From: Candidatus Aminicenantes bacterium UBA2190
GTDB lineage: Bacteria; Acidobacteriota; Aminicenantia; UBA2199
Reading direction: 5' to 3'
Length of the DNA: 30,069 bases
NCBI GenBank assembly: GCA_002335385.1
Contig: DCVK01000046.1
Location: forward strand, 1 to 30,069
Below are positions 7,867-15,939 of this stretch, one piece after another. How positions within the stretch are numbered: the stretch's first letter is position 1; every line of letters starts with the position of its first letter. A program made the translations under genes and the position numbers. The notes below the pieces were generated by a model, which worked only from the letters and a program-made list of their open reading frames with translations, did no database searches and had not been told where the DNA came from.

Positions 7867-9423
7867 TTATAGCGGAATGTTCCCGTGCTTCTTGACCGGG
7901 TTGCTGTCGCGCTTGGCGGCGAGCATCTCCAGCGCCTTGGCCAGGCGCAGGCGCGTGCCGGCCGGCTCGATGACGTCATCGATGTATCCCTTGCGGGCGG
8001 CGCTGTAGGGGTTGGCGAACAGGTCGCGATACATTTCCTTCAGCTCTTCTTTTTTCGTTCCCAACTCCTCCACCTTGGCCTTTTTCAGCTCCTCACTGTA
8101 GATGATCTCCACGGCGCCGTCGGGCCCCATGACGGCGATCTCGGCGCTGGGCCAGGCCAGGTTGACGTCGCCGCGGATGTGCTTGGAGCTCATGACGCAA
8201 TAGGCGCCGCCGTAGGCCTTGCGCACGATGACGGTCACCTTGGGCACGGTGGCCTCGGCGAAAGCGTAGAGCAGCTTGGCGCCGTTGCGGATGATGCCGT
8301 TGTATTCCTGGCTGGTGCCGGGCATGAAGCCGGGCACGTCCTCGAAGACGACCAGCGGGATGTTGAAGGCGTCGCAGAAGCGCACGAAGCGCGCCGCCTT
8401 GATCGAGGCGGAGTTGTCCAGCACGCCGGCCATGACCTTGGGCTGGTTGGCCACGATGCCGATCGCCTGCCCGTTCAGGCGGGCGAAGCCGGTGATGATG
8501 TTGCCGGCGAACAGCGCCTGCGTCTCGAAAAAGTCATGGTCGTCCACCACCTGGGTGATGATCTCCTTCATGTCGTAGGGCTTGTTGGGGTTGTCGGGGA
8601 TGATGTCGTTCAGTTTGCTGTCCTGGCGGTCCAGGGGATCGCTGCATTCCAGCCGCAACGGGTTGGCGGCATTGTTCTGCGGCAGGTAGGAGAACAGCCT
8701 GCGCAGGCCTTCGAAGCAGGCGTCCTCATTGGCGTAGACCAGGTGGGCCACGCCGCTCTTGCTGGCGTGCACGCCGGTGCCGCCGAGCTGCTCGGTGGTC
8801 ACATCTTCCTGGGTCACCTGCTTGACCACCTTGGGCCCGGTGAGGAACATGTAGGAGGTCTTCTCCACCATCATGACGAAGTCGGTGATGGCCGGCGAAT
8901 AGACGGCGCCGCCGGCGCAGGGGCCGAGGATCAGCGAGATCTGCGGCACCACTCCCGAGTAGAGCACGTTGCGCAGGAAGATGTCGGCATAGCCGGCCAG
9001 CGAGTCGACCCCCTCCTGGATGCGCGCTCCGCCCGAGTCGTTGATGCCGATGAGCGGGGCGCCGACCTTGGCCGCCATCTCCATGACCTTGACGATCTTC
9101 TCGGCATAGGCCTTGGAGAGCGAGCCGCCGAAAATGGTGAAGTCCTGGGAGAAGACGAAGACCAGCCGGCCCTGGATGGTGCCGTAGCCGGTGATGACGC
9201 CGTCGGTCGGCGGCTGGTTCTTCTGCATGTCGAAATCGCTGCAGCGGTGGGTGACGAACATGTCGAATTCCTCGAAGCTGCCGGCGTCGAGGATCTTTTC
9301 AATGCGTTCCCGCGCGGTGTATTTGCCTTTCTCGTGCTGGCTGGCGATGCGTTTCTCGCCGCCGGCCAGGCGGGCCTTTTCCTTGCGGGTCACCAGGTCA
9401 AGCAGTTTTTTATCGAGCGCCAT
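7867..9423 (-). CDS. mmdA: Carboxyltransferase (alpha) subunit of methylmalonyl-CoA decarboxylase type
   Basis: 518 aa, the normal length for the MmdA/PccB family of acyl-CoA carboxyltransferases. The N-terminal crotonase-like half has FSQDFTIFGGSLS, NDSGGARIQEGVDSL and GPCAGGAVYSPAITDF. The C-terminal half has EDVPGFMPGTSQEYNGIIR, YGGAYCVMSSKHI and the AVMGPDGAVEI loop. It moves CO2 from an acyl-CoA (probably (S)-methylmalonyl-CoA) to biotin. The frame is open 26 codons further upstream, but the ATG at 9421-9423 has GGAGG six bases before it and starts the family N-terminus (ALDKKLLDLVTRKEKA). No biotin carboxylase gene lies in the window and membrane subunits follow, so a sodium-pumping decarboxylase is more likely than a PCC-type carboxylase. 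Confidence 0.9.
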   Translation of the reverse strand: MALDKKLLDLVTRKEKARLAGGEKRIASQHEKGKYTARERIEKILDAGSFEEFDMFVTHRCSDFDMQKNQPPTDGVITGYGTIQGRLVFVFSQDFTIFGGSLSKAYAEKIVKVMEMAAKVGAPLIGINDSGGARIQEGVDSLAGYADIFLRNVLYSGVVPQISLILGPCAGGAVYSPAITDFVMMVEKTSYMFLTGPKVVKQVTQEDVTTEQLGGTGVHASKSGVAHLVYANEDACFEGLRRLFSYLPQNNAANPLRLECSDPLDRQDSKLNDIIPDNPNKPYDMKEIITQVVDDHDFFETQALFAGNIITGFARLNGQAIGIVANQPKVMAGVLDNSASIKAARFVRFCDAFNIPLVVFEDVPGFMPGTSQEYNGIIRNGAKLLYAFAEATVPKVTVIVRKAYGGAYCVMSSKHIRGDVNLAWPSAEIAVMGPDGAVEIIYSEELKKAKVEELGTKKEELKEMYRDLFANPYSAARKGYIDDVIEPAGTRLRLAKALEMLAAKRDSNPVKKHGNIPL

Positions 9424-9548
9424 CGTGCCTCCATTTTCTCCATGGTAATCCATGCATCTACCGGGCTTTGACCAGAAGCGGTGGAAGGCCTCAAGCCGCA
9501 AAATTCATCGCGCCGGAATTTTCTCGCTGGCGGCGGCTATTAGTTTGT

Positions 9549-9577
9549 ATTCTAACATCTTTTTTTTGGAAATTCAA
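9549..9577 (-). promoter_or_regulatory. Promoter of the decarboxylase operon
   Basis: On the minus strand TTGAAT (9572-9577) and TAGAAT (9549-9554) are 17 nt apart, with eight A residues inside the spacer. The -35 box overlaps the stop codon of the Sel1 gene. The leader to the mmdA ATG is about 120 nt, with no obvious riboswitch or strong hairpin. Positions 9553-9567 match 14 of 15 bases at the signalling-operon promoter (27691-27705). Confidence 0.65.
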
Positions 9578-11475
9578 TTCCGCGGCCAGGGAGGAATTGC
9601 GGAACCGGAGCCCTTTGCCCGTCCCGCATTCTCCTTGCCCCCATCATCCGCCTTTGCGGCGTCATCGGTCGCGGGCTTCTCCAGGGCAGGACTCGTTTCG
9701 CCGAACGGACCGGGATCGGAACTGACCATCAACGTCATCAGCCGGGATTTGTTCCTTGCCGGCCGGATCGAACCGCTCTGGAAATCGACGGTCCAGGATC
9801 TGGATCCCCCAAGGTCGTCGCCGGTCCAGATCTCCGTGACGCCCTTGCCGAAAATGACGTCCAGGAACGTTTTTCCCGCGCCGGTCCTCCTCTCCAGCAG
9901 GGAGGCGGCTTCTTCGACCGTCGGCAGTCGCCAGCTGCGGATGTTTCCATAGCCGACCCGGTTCAGGGATTCGATCCATTGCCGGGATTTGTCGAGGTTC
10001 ATCCTGACCGGGTTCTGCTGCCGCGTCCAGACCATGCCAGTGGCGCGATCGCGGATCAGGCTCAAACCGGTGACGTCAATCGGCTCAAACTGGTGGCGAA
10101 ATTCCCCACCGGGATTCCTCTCGGCATCGAACAGGTTCTTGGCCATCAGCATGGCCGTGATCTCCCCCTCGTCCAGGGAGCGGAATTCGCGCCGCAGCCG
10201 AGGCACGACCGGCTCAACCCTCGCGGTAACGGGACTTGCCTCCGGGACGGGCATGGGGCTTTTGTCGCTCGGCCGGCGCAGGGCCTTGACCGTTGCGGCA
10301 TGATCAGGAGTTTCGGGCAGCGGCGCCAGCGTCTCCGGCGGGGGCGCCGGCAGCCCGGGCTGCGCCGGGGCACTGGCCGCCAGAGCCTTCAGTGCCGGGA
10401 CGGGCGGAACCTTCCCGGGGCCGCTCGCGATGTAGGCAACGACTGCGATGAGCAACCCGCCGACAAGGACGAGGGCGAAGAACAGAACGAAGCGCGGTCG
10501 AGGGGCGGAAGATTCCCGCGCCGACCGGCCCCGGCGAGCGGGCTTTCTCTGCTCCGGCTTCCTGGGGGATTTGTCAACGGCCACAGGCTTGGCGTCGACG
10601 GGGAGGCGAGCCGGCTGCGGCCTGATCCGCGCGGGCAAGGTGTCGGCTTCGATGAGCTTGGCCTCACGAGCTTTTGCCTTGCCCCGCGGATCGCCTTCCC
10701 CTTCCTGAAGTTTCAGCAGCTCGGTCCTGGCGTACTTGTCTCCCCGGGCGGCCGCCTTGGCATACCATTGGATCGCCTCCGGGATGTTCATCTCGACGAC
10801 CAGGCCGTCGCGATAGATATCGCCCATGGCCTTTTCCGCCATGGACTTGTTGCTCCTGAACGACTTCTGGAGCCATTCCAGCGCTTTCTTTTGGTCACGC
10901 TCGACCCCGACTCCGTCCCGGTACATGGCCCCCACGTTGAGCTGCGCCTCCCGATTGCCCAGCTTGGCCGCCTTCAGGTAGCACGCGAATCCTTTCCGCA
11001 GGTCCTTCTCCACCCCGCGCCCCTGGCGATACATGGTTCCCATCCTGAGCTGGGCCAGTGCGGCGCTATCCAAATCCCTGCCCTGCTCGGCCGCTTTCAG
11101 GTAGCAGGCAAGGGCCTTGCGCGGGCTGGGGTCGACGCCTGAACCGCTACGGTAGACGTCTCCCAACAGCACCTGCGCATAGACATTGCCGTTGGCGATC
11201 GACTTTTTATACCATGCGACCGCTTGCTGGTAATCCGGCTCGGTCCCCAGGCCCTTCTCGACCATGTGGCCCAAATGGGCCTGGGCGTCGCCATTGCCCT
11301 GCGCGGCCGATTTCCGATACCACGCCAGCGCCAGAGCGTAGTCCTTTTCCACCCCCTCGCCGCGCAGGTACATCCGTCCCAGTTGCGCCTGACCGAAGGC
11401 ATCGCCCTTTTCGGCCCATTCGCGGTAGACTTCCAGGGCGCTTGCGTTGTCTCCCTTGCCCCTCACTTCATCCAA
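9574..11475 (-). CDS. Sel1-repeat protein with TM anchor and C-terminal DUF1566 (Lcl) domain
   Basis: 633 aa. Residues about 25-255 form six Sel1-type helical repeats (for example AQLGRMYLRGEGVEKDYALA, with WYRKSAAQGN at repeat ends). A basic Pro-rich stretch (about 262-326) precedes one TM helix (about 328-350). A Pro/Ala linker leads to a DUF1566/Lcl-like domain (about 440-585) with DRATGMVWTR, SWRLPTVEEAASLLE and EIWTGDD. The layout implies Sel1 repeats in the cytoplasm and DUF1566 outside the membrane, as in kinase-DUF1566 proteins where the latter is thought to sense. The SD GGGAGG is 11 nt from the ATG. The specific function is unknown. Confidence 0.85.
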   Translation of the reverse strand: MDEVRGKGDNASALEVYREWAEKGDAFGQAQLGRMYLRGEGVEKDYALALAWYRKSAAQGNGDAQAHLGHMVEKGLGTEPDYQQAVAWYKKSIANGNVYAQVLLGDVYRSGSGVDPSPRKALACYLKAAEQGRDLDSAALAQLRMGTMYRQGRGVEKDLRKGFACYLKAAKLGNREAQLNVGAMYRDGVGVERDQKKALEWLQKSFRSNKSMAEKAMGDIYRDGLVVEMNIPEAIQWYAKAAARGDKYARTELLKLQEGEGDPRGKAKAREAKLIEADTLPARIRPQPARLPVDAKPVAVDKSPRKPEQRKPARRGRSARESSAPRPRFVLFFALVLVGGLLIAVVAYIASGPGKVPPVPALKALAASAPAQPGLPAPPPETLAPLPETPDHAATVKALRRPSDKSPMPVPEASPVTARVEPVVPRLRREFRSLDEGEITAMLMAKNLFDAERNPGGEFRHQFEPIDVTGLSLIRDRATGMVWTRQQNPVRMNLDKSRQWIESLNRVGYGNIRSWRLPTVEEAASLLERRTGAGKTFLDVIFGKGVTEIWTGDDLGGSRSWTVDFQSGSIRPARNKSRLMTLMVSSDPGPFGETSPALEKPATDDAAKADDGGKENAGRAKGSGSAIPPWPRN

Positions 11476-11503
11476 GCGGATCCCTCCCCTGGCCTTTGTC
11501 CCG

Positions 11504-11532
11504 AGTATCGTCTATTTCGCCCGATTTGTAAA
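11504..11532 (-). promoter_or_regulatory. Promoter of the Sel1-DUF1566 gene
   Basis: On the minus strand TTTACA (11527-11532) and GATACT (11504-11509) have a 17-nt spacer. Transcription would begin near 11497, about 20 nt before the ATG and just upstream of the SD. The rest of the 11476-11724 gap is GC-rich and shows no further gene. Confidence 0.55.
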
Positions 11533-11724
11533 GAGGATCCCGCCTTTCAGCCGGGCAGGGAAGCGGGCGGAGGCGTCGGGCGGGCCCGGATGCGTTCCTA
11601 TTCATTTCGGCCACAGGCAAGGGCAGGCGTCAGGATGATTGCCGGCAACGGTTCCGGTCCCTTCACCATCCCACGATTCAACATGGCAACGTTGCAGCGC
11701 CTTCCAGAGAACCAGCCGCGCCGG

Positions 11725-12963
11725 TCATTCTCCATTCAATGGCAGCGCTTTTCGAATGTCGAGTTCCAGTTCGTCCCCCCAGTTCTTTTGGGCCAGAAGC
11801 AGGCGCAGTCCCTCCAGGGACTTGACCGGCACGCCGCCGACGGCGAGGATGATGTCGCCCTTCCTCAAGCCGCTTTTTTCAGCGGGGCTGTCCTTGGCCA
11901 CGCGGTCCACTTCATAGGCCCCATTTGAGTTCATCCTGCCGCTGAAGCCGGCCTCGGCAAAGTAGGGTTTTTCCCCGGCGGGCACGGCGAAGACCACGTC
12001 GGCCAGGCCGCGCGAAAAGACCGCAGCCGGCTGGAGCTGCCCGGCCAGGGCGCTGACCATGGGGCTCTGCTCGTCATGGCTCTCTTTATTCTCCGCCGGA
12101 ACCATCACCGGGACCAGGGTCAGGATCCTGGCGCGACCGTCGAAGCGACGGTAGCGCCAGGGAATGCCCAGGCCGTATGCCACATGGGCGCTGCCGGCGA
12201 TGATCACCCCCTTTTGACCGCGCAGCCCGGGTCGCGCCAGGGCCCGGCGCATCGATTCGGCCATGACCGCATCCCAGCATTTCTGGGCGGCATAGACGCC
12301 GCGGAACCACTGGGGCATCTGCACGGCGAACGCGCCCAGGGTGGCGCGAATGAAGAACTCGTGCTGCGCATCGCCGCGTTCGACGCCGGGGAACAGGTCC
12401 CTCTCGGCTGCGGACAGCCCGGCGGTTCCGCCCTTGGCCACGCGGCGGATCAGCTCACGGGGAACATTCAAGCCGACGGCCTTCAGACCCAGCTTCTTGA
12501 CCGTCTCCAGCACCAGGCGCGTATAGCCGAAGTTCAGCGAACTGCGCAGGTACCAGCCGGTCTTCTGCAGCAGCTCGTCCTCGCCGATCTTTCCCTCCAG
12601 GTAGAGCGCCAGGGCCGGGTCGTCGTCACGGGTGAAGAACTCGAAGCCCACCACCAGGCGCGGGTGCTCCCCGGCCAGCGCTTCGATGAAATCCTTCTGC
12701 CAGGCGTGGCAGGCGTGGCTGTCGTGGGCTTCGCCGATGACGAACAGGTCGCGGTCGCGATAGCGGCGCACCAGCGAGGCCATATCGGCCTGCGAACCCG
12801 TGGCGGTATCCATGGCCAGGCCCGCCTCCAGCGCGGCCAGTTCCAGCCGCTGCGGCGAGGCCCCGATGGGCAGCCGGTCCAGCGCCGAGTCATCCGCTGC
12901 CCAGACCGGCAGCATCAGGAAAATGCATTGAAATAAAATAATCACCGCACGCTTGTTTTTCAT
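11725..12963 (-). CDS. Exported ChaN-like (DUF399) protein with C-terminal PDZ domain
   Basis: 412 aa. A signal peptide (residues 1-22, IILFQCIFLMLPVWA) precedes a ChaN/haem-binding-uptake domain with FVIGEAHDSHACHAWQKDF (about 74-92) and VVGFEFFTRDDDPALALYL. VIIAGSAHVAYGLGIPWR lies near its end. Residues about 335-405 are a PDZ domain (VAKDSPAEKSGLRKGDIILA, VPVKSLEGL). ChaN proteins are proposed to bind haem, iron or other ligands at the envelope; the added PDZ suggests peptide or partner recognition in the periplasm. The frame is open 45 codons further upstream, but the ATG at 12961-12963 has a GGGAGGG SD and begins the signal sequence. Confidence 0.85.
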   Translation of the reverse strand: MKNKRAVIILFQCIFLMLPVWAADDSALDRLPIGASPQRLELAALEAGLAMDTATGSQADMASLVRRYRDRDLFVIGEAHDSHACHAWQKDFIEALAGEHPRLVVGFEFFTRDDDPALALYLEGKIGEDELLQKTGWYLRSSLNFGYTRLVLETVKKLGLKAVGLNVPRELIRRVAKGGTAGLSAAERDLFPGVERGDAQHEFFIRATLGAFAVQMPQWFRGVYAAQKCWDAVMAESMRRALARPGLRGQKGVIIAGSAHVAYGLGIPWRYRRFDGRARILTLVPVMVPAENKESHDEQSPMVSALAGQLQPAAVFSRGLADVVFAVPAGEKPYFAEAGFSGRMNSNGAYEVDRVAKDSPAEKSGLRKGDIILAVGGVPVKSLEGLRLLLAQKNWGDELELDIRKALPLNGE

Positions 12964-13005
12964 TTGCCCTCCCCCGGGTGCATGATCTCGCGCCATTCTC
13001 CAAAA

Positions 13006-13042
13006 GGGCGATTTCCCCTGACGGGGGCAGGCCGAATCGCCC
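13006..13042 (-). promoter_or_regulatory. Stem-loop in the chaN-like leader
   Basis: GGGCGATT (13006-13013) pairs perfectly with AATCGCCC (13035-13042), and CCCC/GGGG inside it can extend the fold around a TGAC loop. No T-run follows on the minus strand near the stem, so a leader structure is more likely than a terminator. It ends 42 nt before the start codon of the ChaN-like gene. An AT-rich stretch (AATATA, near 13084) upstream could be part of a promoter, but no good -35 was found. Confidence 0.35.
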
Positions 13043-13091
13043 CTAGGCAAAAAAGCCGTGAAAGCCCCAGGCCTGCCTTTCGCTATATTCT

Positions 13092-13119
13092 TCAACATCG
13101 AACTACGAACTTCGAACCT
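13092..13119. repeat. Four degenerate 7-bp tandem repeats, CGAACTN family
   Basis: Consecutive plus-strand heptads are TCAACAT, CGAACTA, CGAACTT and CGAACCT, followed by CGG. They begin 12 nt downstream of the ftcD stop codon in the 168-nt gap before the ChaN-like gene. The period of 7 is the same as in the GTGACGC repeats elsewhere in the window, although the unit sequence differs. Confidence 0.65.
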
Positions 13120-13131
13120 CGGTTTTTCTTT

Positions 13132-14784
13132 TTAATCCGCCAGCGCCTTGTCCATCTCGGCCCTGACCTTGGCCACGGTCTCCAGCACGCAGGCACACAG
13201 GCTGCGCGCCTGGGCGCGGGTCTCGCTGCGGAAGGGGCCGGCGGGCAGTTCCTGGGTGTTGATCAGGACGTTGTACAACGCCCCTTCGGCGCACAACGCG
13301 GCAGCCAGTCCGGCGACGCCGGCATCGGAGAGCGAGTTGCGGTTGCCTTTCCTGGCCACGGCCAGTGCCAGCTCGGCCGCGGTGCGCGAGCGCTCCAGCA
13401 CACTGAACGGCACCAGGGTCGCCCCTTTGGTCGCCTCGTCGATGGCATGCTGGCGGGCTTTCTTTTCGTCATCGCTCTTCTTGGGCAGGGCGAACGCGGC
13501 CATTAGGCGGTTGAAGGCCTCGGTGTCCTTGTCGATGGCCTCGATGAAGAAATCCTTCAGCGGCTGGGCCTTTTCGGCCACGATCTCCATTTCGCCGCGC
13601 ACTTCCTCATAGCCCTTCTTGCCGAAGGTCAGGTTGCCGACCATGGCGCTCAGCCCCGCCGACAGCGCGCCGTTGAGGGCGGCGATACTGCCGCCTCCGG
13701 GCGCCGGTGAATCGGAGGCCAGCTCGGCGCAGAATGCCGCCAGGTCCATGGAGGCCAGGGGGCCGGGCTTGCGGAAGCGGTACTCGATGATCTTGTGCTC
13801 GGGCTTGAACGGCGAGATCTCGGCCAGGCCCAGGCTCTGCACGGCGACGCGCACCAGCTCCTTTTCATCGACGCCGCGGCTGCTGCCCTGCTTGCGCAGG
13901 TAGTGCCGTCCCACCTGCAGCACCGCCTCCAGCGGGATGAGGCCGACCAGCTCGCTGCCGGTCACGCGCACGCCGAACTCGGCGGCCAGGCGCTCGGCCT
14001 CCTCGAACACCCGATAGAGAGGCGTGGTGTTGTAGTTGAGCAAATTGACCGAGATCTGGGCCATCTGGTACTCGGGGATGTACCAGCCCACGGCGCGCAC
14101 CGCCTTGAGCGTCCCGGGGACCGTTTCCTTTTCCCCGCTGGCGGGATTCTTCACCGTAAAGCCCTTTTCGCGCATGCGGTTGGCGATTTCCCTGGCCAGC
14201 TTGACGTTGCGGGTATTGAGATTGACATTGTAGGCGATCAGGAACTCGCGGGCGCCGATGACCGTGGCCCCGGCCTTCTGGTTGAACAGGGCCTTGCCGA
14301 AGTCGGGCTTGAACTCCTTCTTCTTCAGCTTCTCGGGCAGTCCCTCGTACTCACCCTCGCGGATAAAGGCCAGGCTCCGGCGCTCCGGGCTGCTGGCCGC
14401 CTCCTCGTAGAGATAGGCCGGGATGGCCAGCTCCTCGCCGACGCGCTTGGCCAGCTTGCGGGCGATCTCGACGCAGTCGGCCATGGTCACGCCCGAGACG
14501 GGGACGAAGGGGCAAACGTCGGTGGCCCCCATGCGCGGGTGGGCCCCCTTGTGCCTGGACATGTCGATTACCTCCGCGGCCCTGCGGATGGCCTGGAACG
14601 CCGCCTCCTCGACCGCCGCCGGGGGGCCGGCGAAGGTGACCACGGTACGGTTGGTGTCGCGCCCCGGGTCGACATCCAGCAGCTCCACGCCGGCCACCTT
14701 CTTGATCTCGTCGGTGATCTGGGCGATGACGCCGGCATCGCGTCCTTCCGAGAAATTGGGAACGCATTCAACGATCTGCTTCAT
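13132..14784 (-). CDS. ftcD: Bifunctional glutamate formimidoyltransferase / formimidoyl-THF cyclodeaminase
   Basis: 550 aa, close to the length of animal FTCD. The formiminotransferase domain (about 1-330) starts QIVECVPNFSEGRDAG and keeps the catalytic His82 in SRHKGAHPRMGATDV, GATVIGAREFLIAYNVNL and QISVNLLNYNTTPLY. The cyclodeaminase domain (about 345-550) has SDSPAPGGGSIAALNGAL and YNVLINTQEL. It moves the formimino group from formimidoylglutamate (histidine breakdown) to tetrahydrofolate and releases ammonia to give methenyl-THF. The ATG at 14782-14784 has AAGGAG eight bases upstream and lies inside the last codons of trmD (17-nt overlap). No other histidine-degradation gene is in the window. 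The paralogue at 4325-5248 lacks His82. Confidence 0.95.
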   Translation of the reverse strand: MKQIVECVPNFSEGRDAGVIAQITDEIKKVAGVELLDVDPGRDTNRTVVTFAGPPAAVEEAAFQAIRRAAEVIDMSRHKGAHPRMGATDVCPFVPVSGVTMADCVEIARKLAKRVGEELAIPAYLYEEAASSPERRSLAFIREGEYEGLPEKLKKKEFKPDFGKALFNQKAGATVIGAREFLIAYNVNLNTRNVKLAREIANRMREKGFTVKNPASGEKETVPGTLKAVRAVGWYIPEYQMAQISVNLLNYNTTPLYRVFEEAERLAAEFGVRVTGSELVGLIPLEAVLQVGRHYLRKQGSSRGVDEKELVRVAVQSLGLAEISPFKPEHKIIEYRFRKPGPLASMDLAAFCAELASDSPAPGGGSIAALNGALSAGLSAMVGNLTFGKKGYEEVRGEMEIVAEKAQPLKDFFIEAIDKDTEAFNRLMAAFALPKKSDDEKKARQHAIDEATKGATLVPFSVLERSRTAAELALAVARKGNRNSLSDAGVAGLAAALCAEGALYNVLINTQELPAGPFRSETRAQARSLCACVLETVAKVRAEMDKALAD

Positions 14785-15442
14785 TTTTTTTTCTCCTTGT
14801 TTTTCTGTGCTGGGAGCGCCAGGCCATGATCTCCTTGTGGTTGCCCGAGAGCAGCACCTCGGGGACGTCGAGACCGCGGTAGGAGCGCGGCTGGGTGTAT
14901 TGCGGAAAGGTGAACTGATCCTGTTCATAGAAGGAGTCGGCCTGCACCGACTCGGGGTTGCCGACCACGCCGGGGAGCATGCGGCTGACCGCCTCCAACA
15001 GCGCCTCGGCGGCGACTTCGCCGCCCATCAGGACATACTCGCCCAGTGATATTTCCTCGTCGACCAACTCGTCGATGACGCGCTGGTCGACCCCCTCGTA
15101 GCGACCGCAGATCAGGATGAGGTGCTCCATGGCGGCCAATTCCTTGACCCGCTGCTGGCGGAGGACGCGGCCGTAGGCCGAAAAAAGAATGACCCGGCCC
15201 CCTCGGGGGTGCCGGCCTTTGATGCTCTCGACGGCGCGGAATAGCGGGTCGGGCATCAACACCATGCCCGGGCCGCCGCTGAAGGGGCGGTCGTCCACCT
15301 TGCGGTGCTTGTCATGGCTGAAGGAGCGCAGGTCGTGAAGCTCGACCTGCAGCAGTCCGTTCTGCACGGCCTTCTCGAGCAGACCATGGCCCAGGAAGCT
15401 CCGCAGCAGATCGGGAAAGATGGTGATGATCGAGAACTTCAC
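14768..15442 (-). CDS. trmD: tRNA (guanine-37-N1)-methyltransferase
   Basis: 224 aa SPOUT methyltransferase that makes m1G37 in tRNAs to prevent +1 frameshifting. Clear motifs are FSIITIFPDLL at the N-terminus, DDRPFSGGPGMVLMPDP, ICGRYEGVDQRV, EISLGEYVLMGGE, PGVVGN and the C-terminal VPEVLLSGNHKEIMAWR. Translation starts at GTG (15440-15442), overlapping the rimM stop as GTGA, so it is coupled to rimM. Its 3' end overlaps ftcD by 17 nt and carries a basic tail. Confidence 0.97.
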   Translation of the reverse strand: MKFSIITIFPDLLRSFLGHGLLEKAVQNGLLQVELHDLRSFSHDKHRKVDDRPFSGGPGMVLMPDPLFRAVESIKGRHPRGGRVILFSAYGRVLRQQRVKELAAMEHLILICGRYEGVDQRVIDELVDEEISLGEYVLMGGEVAAEALLEAVSRMLPGVVGNPESVQADSFYEQDQFTFPQYTQPRSYRGLDVPEVLLSGNHKEIMAWRSQHRKTRRKKNEADR

Positions 15443-15933
15443 CGGTTCAATTCCCGCAGCCCCGCGGGGGGATCGATGACCAGCGTGCCGGCCTGTGGAT
15501 CGATCGTCACCACCAGGCTGTCATGCCAGGGGACGAGGACGATCTCACCGGAAGTCTCATCCTCGATCTCCATGACCTGGTTCAGGGAGAAGCGGGGCTG
15601 GGACTTGACGACCCCCCAGCACTCACCCTGGCGGTCGAACACGCGGAAGCCGATAAGGCCTCTGGCAGCTTCTGGGCCGGCTTCGGGGGCCTCGCCCCAG
15701 AGCGAGCAGCCGACGAGGCGCAGCGCCTCAGCAATGGAGTGTATATCGCGGAAAGCGATGACTGCGTCGCTGCCGGCAGCGGCGACGCGTTCGATCACAT
15801 GGGGAAAAACGCGCTTGCTCGATCTCAGTTCGACCGCGCTCCCCTCTCGCGGCGCGACGACCCCGGGGGAAAAACCGACAACCACTTCCCCCTTATTTCC
15901 TCTTGTCCTTGTAATCCTGCCGATCAGAACCAA
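15439..15933 (-). CDS. rimM: Ribosome maturation factor RimM
   Basis: 164 aa, normal for RimM, which assists 30S head assembly. The N-terminal RimM barrel has VLIGRITRTRGNKGEVVVGF and the C-terminal PRC-barrel part has FDRQGECWGVV, VMEIED and VPWHDSLVVTID. The only possible start is a TTG (15931-15933) three codons after the in-frame TGA of khpA. No SD is visible, so initiation probably depends on ribosomes ending khpA. The stop overlaps the trmD start. Rather divergent, but the order khpA-rimM-trmD supports the call. Confidence 0.9.
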   Translation of the reverse strand: MVLIGRITRTRGNKGEVVVGFSPGVVAPREGSAVELRSSKRVFPHVIERVAAAGSDAVIAFRDIHSIAEALRLVGCSLWGEAPEAGPEAARGLIGFRVFDRQGECWGVVKSQPRFSLNQVMEIEDETSGEIVLVPWHDSLVVTIDPQAGTLVIDPPAGLRELNR

Positions 15934-15939
15934 TAGGGA

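Noticed and set aside
4577..8008. Plus-strand open frame of 1143 codons
   Set aside because: It runs antisense across the genes from the FtcD-like protein to the start of mmdA. The product is a His/Gln/Asp/Gly-rich string without domains, as expected from the high-GC third positions of real genes on the other strand.
7885..9471. Plus-strand open frame of 528 codons opposite mmdA
   Set aside because: mmdA is conserved throughout; the antisense frame is a codon-bias shadow.
14784..14928. Extended ftcD start inside trmD
   Set aside because: The extra residues are a shadow of trmD; the ATG at 14784 has a good SD and starts the conserved VECVPNFSEG.
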